A DNA stretch of 5,202 bases, from contig CAZMHF010000051.1 of NCBI GenBank assembly GCA_964566025.1, positions 1-5,202 of the forward strand. Direction: 5' to 3'. The notes under the pieces were generated by a model. The model ran no database searches and had not been told where the DNA came from. It saw nothing but the letters and a program-made list of their open reading frames with translations. This DNA is from RGIG8306 sp964566025. GTDB lineage: Bacteria; Bacillota; Clostridia; Lachnospirales; Lachnospiraceae. Positions 1 to 5,202 of this stretch are shown here, piece by piece (position 1 is the first letter of the stretch; each line of letters starts with the position of its first letter). The position numbers and the translations under genes are program-made.

Positions 1-120
1 ATTCCGATTTAGTCATAAAACAACTATATCACAAAACCACCTGATCATCAAGAAATAAATTCCAACACATTGTACAAAACACCCCTCTGCTCTTTATTAA
101 ATATTGCTAATCACCATTAA

Positions 121-1122
121 TTATTTTGCTCCATACTTTTCACATGCATCTTCCAAATCTCTAACAATGGCATCTCTTAACTTATCCGGCGCAACTACCT
201 TGAAGCGCGTTGCATGTTGCATAAACCAAGCCGTCAATGTAATGCTATGCATTTTTTTAAATGACGCCTCCAGAACATTATCATCGACTTTTCTGACTCT
301 AATATCTTTGCCTGCGAAATCATATAGAATCGCATTCGTGATTGGATCAGGCTTATATTGAACCTTTATTCTAATTAATTCCCCAGCAAAATGGTTAACA
401 CTCATATCAATATACTCTTGTATGTACACTTCAGGGTTAACACCTATCTTTTCTCGGGCTTCAATCATATCATCATCTAACATACGCAAATTGACGATAC
501 GATCTAGGCGATAATGTGTTAGTCCTTCATGTTGATCATGCGAACCAATCAAATAATAATTATTCCCCGACCAATAAATTGTATATAATGATAGCTGATA
601 ACACTTTCCATTTCTACGCAAGACTTTCTTCATATCATTAGATACTTCTGTGTATTGGAACTCAATTTTCTTATGTAAATACATCGCCTCTAACATGGTT
701 TCGATATATTCTCCCATTTCCTTATCAATCGCAGAGGGATTGACAACAGCCTGTATTAGGTGTGAAAAACGCTTTCTTCCACGGCTGCTCGTTAAGGTCA
801 TAAGCTTGCTGTGTATGGAACAGATTTCTTTATGAGATACAAATTTAGCTTGCCATATCGCATCCATCATGATTTTTAGTTCCCAATCATAGAAAGTATG
901 ATGCTCCATGTAGTAGCCTTTCCGTGAACGTTGTTCAATCGGATAACCACAAGATTGAAGCAAAGCAATATCGCGATAAATCGCTCTACGATCCACATCC
1001 AGAATTGTAAATTCGTCACTCAATCTTTCTATAATTTCATTTGCATTCAATGGACTTTTTTCATCCGTTGATTGCATAATTTGAAATACGCGAATTAGTC
1101 GTTCTTTTCTCTCTGTAGCCAT
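121..1122 (-). CDS. WYL-domain transcriptional regulator with N-terminal helix-turn-helix
   Basis: A predicted cytoplasmic DNA-binding regulator of 333 residues, the usual length for the HTH-WYL-WCX family. Residues about 6-65 form a winged-helix DNA-binding domain of the DeoR/HTH_11 type, with a recognition helix around DRRAIYRDIALLQSCG. The middle (about 135-215) is the WYL domain: the signature tripeptide appears as YYL in NNYYLIG, followed by the typical YRLDRI. The last 90 or so residues match the position of the WCX extension. WYL domains are thought to bind nucleic acid or nucleotide ligands that switch the regulator; the ligand and targets here are unknown. A GTG at 1125 directly precedes the ATG at 1122. 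I chose the ATG because AAGGGG (1135-1130) lies 7 bases before it. The regulator follows a lipoprotein gene on the same strand. Family assignment is firm; whether it activates or represses is not visible. Confidence 0.9.
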   Translation of the reverse strand: MATERKERLIRVFQIMQSTDEKSPLNANEIIERLSDEFTILDVDRRAIYRDIALLQSCGYPIEQRSRKGYYMEHHTFYDWELKIMMDAIWQAKFVSHKEICSIHSKLMTLTSSRGRKRFSHLIQAVVNPSAIDKEMGEYIETMLEAMYLHKKIEFQYTEVSNDMKKVLRRNGKCYQLSLYTIYWSGNNYYLIGSHDQHEGLTHYRLDRIVNLRMLDDDMIEAREKIGVNPEVYIQEYIDMSVNHFAGELIRIKVQYKPDPITNAILYDFAGKDIRVRKVDDNVLEASFKKMHSITLTAWFMQHATRFKVVAPDKLRDAIVRDLEDACEKYGAK

Positions 1123-1129
1123 CACTTTT

Positions 1130-1135
1130 CCCCTT
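1130..1135 (-). promoter_or_regulatory. Ribosome binding site of the WYL regulator gene
   Basis: On the minus strand AAGGGG lies 7 bases before the ATG at 1122 and only 4 before the GTG at 1125. The spacing favours the ATG as the true start. Confidence 0.65.
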
Positions 1136-1153
1136 TATACTCTTTTGGAAATT

Positions 1154-1182
1154 ATTATACCATGGAATAGCATAAGAGTAAT
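1154..1182 (-). promoter_or_regulatory. Promoter of the WYL regulator gene (extended -10)
   Basis: On the minus strand a perfect TATAAT (1159-1154) is preceded by TGG, giving the extended -10 form TGnTATAAT (1162-1154). The -35 hexamer at 17-bp spacing is ATTACT (1182-1177), a weak match, which is tolerated in extended -10 promoters. Transcription would start near 1147, leaving a leader of about 25 bases that carries the ribosome binding site. The regulator can therefore be expressed independently of the lipoprotein gene upstream. Confidence 0.65.
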
Positions 1183-1226
1183 CTATAATTAGGCAATTCT
1201 CCGATTCATTATCTAAACACTTCCTC

Positions 1227-1748
1227 TTATTCTTTTGAATGATTGCCGAGCAATTCCGCTGCACGATCTGTTGATTCTTTTAAGCTATCTCGTATATTAT
1301 CTGTGTATTTCGCTAAAGTATCTCTATATTGTATTAAATATTCGACTAATTGATTTTTCGAACTTAATTTCTTTTCGCCATAATTCTCATACATTTTCTT
1401 CTGTTCGGCAAGCGTTTCTTCATATTGCGCCTTCATCGTGGTAAAACTCTGTTCTTGATTTTGCTTAAGTGTGTTAAATGCTTCCTCACTATAGAGCACT
1501 GAGTTTTGATAAACCTTTTGGTAGTCGTCATAATAATTCAATAGTATCTCCTGGTAATTTTCCATATAATCATTAATAATCATCTCGTACATCTTCAGGT
1601 AATCCGCGAACGTACATATCGACTTTATCGTTTCGTCTGAAACATCTTGAGGATCAAACTCCTTACTAAGGACGTTACTCGCAACATTACACCCCGTCAA
1701 TGTGTAAATCACAAGGATTAAGATTATAACAAATAGCTTTTTTTTCAT
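1227..1748 (-). CDS. Small helix-rich lipoprotein of unknown function
   Basis: A 173-residue predicted surface lipoprotein that I cannot assign to a named family. The N-terminus is a classic type II signal peptide: MKKK, a hydrophobic stretch LFVIILILVIY, then the lipobox LTGC with the lipidated cysteine at residue 20. The mature protein of about 154 residues would be anchored on the outer face of the membrane. It is rich in Glu, Lys, Gln, Tyr and Asn with almost no Gly or Pro, and looks like three long amphipathic helices (about 40-75, 78-123 and 128-171), possibly coiled coil; no enzyme motif is visible. The frame also contains an ATG at 1769, but that one overlaps the ribosome binding site and would put MRREYKI before the signal; the ATG at 1748 follows AAGGG (1764-1760) by 11 bases and gives a normal signal peptide. 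The WYL regulator gene lies about 100 bases downstream on the same strand. No convincing promoter was found. The gene is very likely real; its function is unknown. Confidence 0.8.
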   Translation of the reverse strand: MKKKLFVIILILVIYTLTGCNVASNVLSKEFDPQDVSDETIKSICTFADYLKMYEMIINDYMENYQEILLNYYDDYQKVYQNSVLYSEEAFNTLKQNQEQSFTTMKAQYEETLAEQKKMYENYGEKKLSSKNQLVEYLIQYRDTLAKYTDNIRDSLKESTDRAAELLGNHSKE

Positions 1749-1759
1749 TATTTTATATT

Positions 1760-1764
1760 CCCTT
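1760..1764 (-). promoter_or_regulatory. Ribosome binding site of the lipoprotein gene
   Basis: AAGGG on the minus strand, 11 bases before the ATG at 1748, so slightly long spacing. It lies inside the codons that would follow the alternative ATG at 1769, and this decides the start in favour of 1748. Confidence 0.55.
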
Positions 1765-1774
1765 CTCATTTGAT

Positions 1775-1792
1775 ATATGTATTGTTACATAT
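1775..1792. repeat. 18-bp perfect palindrome before the lipoprotein gene
   Basis: The arms ATATGTA (1775-1781) and TACATAT (1786-1792) are perfect inverted copies around a TTGT spacer. Looser symmetry (TGAT / ATCA) extends it to about 1771-1794. It ends about 10 bases upstream of the lipoprotein ribosome binding site. The size and symmetry suit an operator for a dimeric repressor, or a hairpin in the mRNA leader. The sequence cannot tell these apart, and AT-rich DNA yields such palindromes by chance at some rate. Confidence 0.45.
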
Positions 1793-1793
1793 C

Positions 1794-1828
1794 ATGTGTC
1801 GCCATAAGGCGACTCGAACATTTTTTTT
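1794..1828 (+). terminator. Terminator-like hairpin facing the plus strand, with no gene leading into it
   Basis: A perfect GC-rich stem GTCGCC (1798-1803) / GGCGAC (1808-1813) with an ATAA loop is flanked by ATGT (1794-1797) and ACAT (1818-1821), which can pair across a TCGA bulge. A run of eight T (1821-1828) follows on the plus strand. This is the form of a Rho-independent terminator for plus-strand transcription, yet no plus-strand gene precedes it. Read on the minus strand the stem lacks a following T run, and would sit in the upstream region or leader of the lipoprotein gene. Confidence 0.5.
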
Positions 1829-1930
1829 AAATTTAGTACCACATTTTTTTAAGCGAGCTACTTTCGCTTGATAATTAGCCTAGATGAACACCACTCTCCG
1901 CAAAAGTCCGAATATTCTCAAAATACGGTC

Positions 1931-1966
1931 AATAAAATATGTTCGTGCAAAAACATGCACGAACAT
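1931..1966 (-). terminator. Rho-independent terminator downstream of tRNA-Gln
   Basis: A perfect 11-bp inverted repeat, ATGTTCGTGCA (1939-1949) and TGCACGAACAT (1956-1966), has a 6-base loop. On the minus strand it is followed by ATTTTATT (1938-1931), a slightly broken T tract. It lies about 50 bases past the 3' end of the tRNA and is the natural end of that transcript. On the plus strand the hairpin is followed by CATAAAAGG, so it should work in one direction only. Confidence 0.75.
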
Positions 1967-2015
1967 CATAAAAGGCACTACATCACTTGATTTATAAGAT
2001 TTTTTAAACTATAAA

Positions 2016-2087
2016 CTGGGCTACAAGGATTCGAACCTTGAAATGCTGGAATCAGAATCCAGTGCCTTACCATTTGGCGATAGCCCA
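2016..2087 (-). tRNA. tRNA-Gln (anticodon CTG)
   Basis: A complete 72-base cloverleaf. The acceptor stem is TGGGCTA (2087-2081) with TAGCCCA (2023-2017), all seven pairs intact. The D arm is GCC...GGC around AAATGGTAA. The anticodon stem CTGGA/TCCAG encloses the loop TTCTGAT, with anticodon CTG (2055-2053) reading the CAG glutamine codon. The variable segment is CATTT. The T arm CAAGG/CCTTG has the loop TTCGAAT. The discriminator is G (2016) and CCA is not encoded, so it must be added after transcription. The U1-A72 pair and G73 agree with known glutamine tRNA identity features. It is a single tRNA, not part of a cluster, with its own promoter and terminator. Confidence 0.95.
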
Positions 2088-2100
2088 TTACGCGAAGATT

Positions 2101-2129
2101 ATTATATATTAGCTTTTCTGAAAATGCAA
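2101..2129 (-). promoter_or_regulatory. Promoter of tRNA-Gln
   Basis: On the minus strand TTGCAT (2129-2124) and a perfect TATAAT (2106-2101) are separated by exactly 17 bases. Transcription would start near 2094, giving a 5' leader of only about 7 bases before the mature tRNA end at 2087, to be removed by RNase P. The -35 matches the consensus only in its leading TTG. Confidence 0.65.
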
Positions 2130-2158
2130 GTAATTTTAAGCATTCACATTGCTTCTTT

Positions 2159-5100
2159 TTATTTGAACTCCCCTCCAGCAAGTTCTATAATCTCTCTCTT
2201 CTTCTCCTTAGCTATCGCTTTGAGTTCTTTATCTGGTTTCGCCACATAGTACCCTTGCACATAATCAGCGCCCAGACCAATCAACGTTTCGAGCTCTTCT
2301 CTTTTCTCAACACCTTCTACAATAACTTTTATCTTTTTCGAGTGACAGAACTTAATAATATCCTTCACAAATATTTGTTGGTCAGGTAGCTTATGAATAT
2401 CGGTAATGCCGCTACGATCAAGTTTAATGTACTCTAGCTTCATAGACATCAATTTTTCATTGTTGCTATAGCCCGTTCCGTAATCATCAAGTGCCAGTTT
2501 TATATTCCACTTGTTGCTCCAGAGCATTTTCTTTTGACGATTTTCTTCGTTTACTTTTTGGGTTTCTGCTATTTCCATAACAACCATGTGAAGCTTTGTA
2601 TTATATAGTTTTTCAAGTAAAGCAAATTCCGAGTTTTCAAGACATTGACTTGGAATTGAATTGATGAATAACTTATGCTCTTCTTTATATTCTTGCATAA
2701 AATAATCATTCAGCGCCTTAAACCATGTAATTCGCTCAACTAGATTTAGGATAACTCGACTTTCGGCAACCTGCAGAAGCTTTGCTGGCGTATTTAATAT
2801 CTTTGAAACTGGTCGCATCAACGCTTCATACCCTAATATATCGCCTGTCTTTAGAGAAACAATCGGTTGATAAGCGTATTCAACTCTCTCTTCTTTTAAT
2901 ATGATATTTAATTCGCCAACACCATTTATCATAATGGAGTCACGCTTATAATCCTCTTCATTGAAAACGCGAATGGAACCTTTGGCATCATTTTTGGCCT
3001 CATACATGGCAAAGTCGGCAAAACTCATCATATCCTCATAGTTTGAAGCATCTTGTGGAAATAAGCAAATACCTGCCGAAACGCTTGCAGGCACAGAAAT
3101 ATTCTGCGTTACTACAAATTGCTGTCTTCCAAACAACTCATGATACGTCTTTACTTGATGTAAAAGTCCTTCGTAATCTTCGGTCTCACTATAAACAAAT
3201 GTGACGAACTCATCACCTGATAATCTCGATACAAGACTCTTTTCCCAATGATTACTGCGCAAGAAATCAGCCAACATACACAAATACTTATCGCCCATGT
3301 CGTGCCCATACATATCATTTAGAAATTTTAAGTTATCTAATTCCCAAATCACCAATGCTCCCTTGATCCCTTGTTGATTTTGAATCACATTATTGGCTTT
3401 TTCCATAAAAGCACGACGATTTAGAATGTTGGTTAGGACATCGTAATTACGCTCGTAAATCAGCTTCTCTCGCTCTTCCATCTCTTGCGTAACATCTTGA
3501 ATAATGGATATTACTCGCTCGCCATCATTCACTTGTTTTAAAGTAATGTAGGATTTGCGGCCATCTTTTCTAACAAAGGAATAGCCGCCTCTTTGTGGCT
3601 TAATTCTTTTATTGAAGCGCTCCATTTCGATGTCAAACTGCTCACGCTCCATATATCCTTCTCTAAAGTAAGTTGGATCGAATTCCAAAATTTCGATTAA
3701 CTTATAGGTACAAAATACATTTTTCTTTGTTTTATCATATTCAAATATGCCGATTGGCAAATTCGTCACTTGCATAATTTTTGATATTTTTGATGAAGAC
3801 ACCAATAAATCTCGATTGGCATCTTCCAATGTCTCTACAAGAAGATCCATTTCTTGAATATTTGTTCTTCCGAAATACCCTTCTGATATCGGATTCGCTT
3901 TCAGTTTTTGAACGAGCTGGCGCAATGGTTTTGTAAGGCGTTTGACAAAAACAAATGTAAAAAGAACTGCCAAGCCAAATGAAATAAGACTCGCCATAAT
4001 CATAGAACGAATTAAGCCCTCTCGCAACCCGCGCAAACTACTGGTTGGTGCAATTCCTGCAATAAACATGGCGCGATCATCATGCAAGCTATTTGTAGAA
4101 AAAAAGGAAATCGGCGAAATCATAGCCACATAATTTTCACCATTCAAATTTCCTACCTCAAACAAACCTTCATATCTTGTTGATGGTTCAAAGTTTATTT
4201 GTGGAAACTCATCTATCTCTCGAAACTCTTTTTCCCTATAAAGAAGCCAAGGCTTTGTAGCAATACTTGCCTGTTCTTGCTCCTTTTTCTTATTACTCCC
4301 TAACGCACTGCCCAAATACATAAAGCTATCTCTCGTTGACATTTCACTCGTGGAAAGCCACTCTGCTAAATATGCTTCCTCCAATTCAACGCCAAGAATA
4401 CCATATACATTGTTATAAGGATCCACCAAAGGAATCGTATACGTCAACACCTTTTTTGTGTTTTTAATTAATGAATCTGTAAATGCCCACGTCCCAAAAT
4501 GCTCATTCAACTTCTCGCCATCTGTTTTTTGCACTTTCAAAAATGGTTCCCAAAAATAATTGGATGTTTCGTCAATTTTAAATTTTAATGCCACCGATAC
4601 ATCTCGGGCAATTCCCTTTTCATAGGCAACCTCTTTAGGTCCAACCTGCATATATACATCGGGTGATTCCGAAGACAACCCCGCAATATTTTTTAAATAC
4701 ATACCATAAAAATAGCCTTCGCTAATTTCTTGATGCTGTTCATTGGCCAAAACAATATAGGCTCCCGTTGCTCCACTCGTCTTGATTAATGGAATTAGCT
4801 CTTCATAATATTGAGACATAAGTGCTGTACGTGACGATTCGTGAAATAAAATCCCAAATACATCTCTACCCTGCTCATCTCCCATCACAATTAGCTTTTC
4901 ATCCATGTTCTGCTCATATCGATCAATGTTTTTGAATGTATTAATTCGCTCCTCTAATATCTGATGCCGTTGCATCATTTCCTTTTCTAAAACCATAGCT
5001 TGATTTTTGTCCAACTGGGTAAATGTTTTGCTCACTAATAGCATGGCGAAAACAACCCCCAATTCAATAAATGCTATTGCTATGATCGCTTTCAATATTT

Positions 5101-5164
5101 TTTGATATAGCGACGTATTATTATTTTTCATTTGTGCGTCCACTACTCTATTGATTTTTTTCAC
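2159..5164 (-). CDS. Membrane sensor c-di-GMP phosphodiesterase: dCache-like, HAMP, PAS, GGDEF and EAL domains
   Basis: A 1001-residue membrane protein predicted to turn over the second messenger cyclic di-GMP in response to an outside signal. Order: short cytoplasmic tail; membrane segment about 25-45; extracytoplasmic dCache-like sensor about 50-385; membrane segment about 387-407; HAMP about 408-460; PAS about 463-560; GGDEF about 572-735; EAL about 750-985. The EAL site has all the residues expected for hydrolysis of c-di-GMP to pGpG: E780 (EALMRP), N835, E864, D893-D894 (DDYGTGYSN), K914, E950, E953 (EGVE) and Q970. The GGDEF site is altered: signature SGDEF (649-653), Glu608 where the first metal-binding Asp is usual, and no RxxD inhibitory site, although N616 and D625 for guanine binding remain. 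I infer a phosphodiesterase, with GGDEF perhaps binding GTP as an activator. The start is the GTG at 5164, preceded by GGGATGAG; an ATG at 5131 (residue 12) is an alternative, and the frame stays open to the window edge, so a longer N-terminus is possible. Confidence 0.9.
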   Translation of the reverse strand: MKKINRVVDAQMKNNNTSLYQKILKAIIAIAFIELGVVFAMLLVSKTFTQLDKNQAMVLEKEMMQRHQILEERINTFKNIDRYEQNMDEKLIVMGDEQGRDVFGILFHESSRTALMSQYYEELIPLIKTSGATGAYIVLANEQHQEISEGYFYGMYLKNIAGLSSESPDVYMQVGPKEVAYEKGIARDVSVALKFKIDETSNYFWEPFLKVQKTDGEKLNEHFGTWAFTDSLIKNTKKVLTYTIPLVDPYNNVYGILGVELEEAYLAEWLSTSEMSTRDSFMYLGSALGSNKKKEQEQASIATKPWLLYREKEFREIDEFPQINFEPSTRYEGLFEVGNLNGENYVAMISPISFFSTNSLHDDRAMFIAGIAPTSSLRGLREGLIRSMIMASLISFGLAVLFTFVFVKRLTKPLRQLVQKLKANPISEGYFGRTNIQEMDLLVETLEDANRDLLVSSSKISKIMQVTNLPIGIFEYDKTKKNVFCTYKLIEILEFDPTYFREGYMEREQFDIEMERFNKRIKPQRGGYSFVRKDGRKSYITLKQVNDGERVISIIQDVTQEMEEREKLIYERNYDVLTNILNRRAFMEKANNVIQNQQGIKGALVIWELDNLKFLNDMYGHDMGDKYLCMLADFLRSNHWEKSLVSRLSGDEFVTFVYSETEDYEGLLHQVKTYHELFGRQQFVVTQNISVPASVSAGICLFPQDASNYEDMMSFADFAMYEAKNDAKGSIRVFNEEDYKRDSIMINGVGELNIILKEERVEYAYQPIVSLKTGDILGYEALMRPVSKILNTPAKLLQVAESRVILNLVERITWFKALNDYFMQEYKEEHKLFINSIPSQCLENSEFALLEKLYNTKLHMVVMEIAETQKVNEENRQKKMLWSNKWNIKLALDDYGTGYSNNEKLMSMKLEYIKLDRSGITDIHKLPDQQIFVKDIIKFCHSKKIKVIVEGVEKREELETLIGLGADYVQGYYVAKPDKELKAIAKEKKREIIELAGGEFK

Positions 5165-5202
5165 CTCATCCCACGTTTTTTGAAAAGGATTTTTGCATCC
5201 GT

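Noticed and set aside
1..120. Possible terminator of the WYL gene
   Set aside because: No stem of useful length followed by a T run was found on the minus strand in this stretch; the end of the transcript is not visible.
104..361. Open frame on the plus strand opposite the end of the WYL gene
   Set aside because: It runs antisense to a well-supported gene, lacks a ribosome binding site and has no recognisable protein features; other short plus-strand frames opposite the large gene were dropped for the same reason.
1798..1821. On the minus strand TGTTCGAGTCGCC resembles the T loop of a tRNA, suggesting a tRNA fragment
   Set aside because: The bases on either side of TTCGAGT cannot form a T stem, and no anticodon or acceptor arm is present.
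1851..1869. Hairpin AAGCGA/TCGCTT in the gap before the lipoprotein gene
   Set aside because: A 6-bp stem with a 7-base loop and no T run after it on either strand in the right orientation; probably chance.
2016..2087. tRNA as an integration site for a mobile element
   Set aside because: No second copy of the tRNA 3' end, no integrase and no phage-like genes occur in the window.
2138..2154. Small hairpin AAGCA/TGCTT followed by a short T run on the plus strand between the c-di-GMP gene and the tRNA
   Set aside because: Only 5 A/T-rich pairs with a 7-base loop, facing away from the gene it would end; too weak to call a terminator. The large gene therefore has no visible terminator before the tRNA.

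Overview
The window looks like an ordinary chromosomal stretch from a low-GC Gram-positive bacterium (Bacillota, more likely Clostridia than Bacilli). The evidence is the AT-rich sequence, the AAGGG-type ribosome binding sites, the short Gram-positive-style lipoprotein signal peptide, the tRNA without an encoded CCA end, and a membrane-anchored GGDEF-EAL protein whose GGDEF active site reads LDNLK...ND...SGDEF, a pattern I associate with Firmicutes. Genus cannot be read from the sequence. Every gene found is on the minus strand, so the transcription order is right to left.

Layout in transcription order. (1) Positions 5164-2159 hold a large cyclic-di-GMP protein: two membrane segments flank an extracytoplasmic sensor domain, followed by HAMP, PAS, GGDEF and EAL domains. 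Its EAL site keeps the full catalytic set, while the GGDEF site is altered, so it is best read as a signal-controlled c-di-GMP phosphodiesterase with a possibly regulatory GGDEF. (2) Positions 2087-2016 hold a tRNA-Gln (anticodon CTG) with its own good promoter and a hairpin terminator at 1966-1939. (3) Positions 2015-1770 contain no gene, but hold three inverted repeats: the tRNA terminator, a second terminator-like hairpin facing the plus strand, and an 18-bp palindrome just before the next gene. (4) Positions 1748-1227 encode a small, helix-rich lipoprotein of unknown function. (5) Positions 1122-121 encode a WYL-domain transcription regulator with a clear extended -10 promoter. (6) Positions 1-120, downstream of the regulator, show no gene, no convincing terminator and no repeat.

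How the parts relate: the lipoprotein and the WYL regulator face the same way with about 100 bases between them and no terminator, so read-through is possible, but the regulator also has its own promoter. Nothing ties the c-di-GMP protein to these two genes beyond proximity, and the tRNA unit separates them. I see no mobile element, CRISPR array, defence cassette or clear undescribed system. The most interesting points are the asymmetric GGDEF/EAL active sites and the unexplained inverted repeats before the lipoprotein gene.
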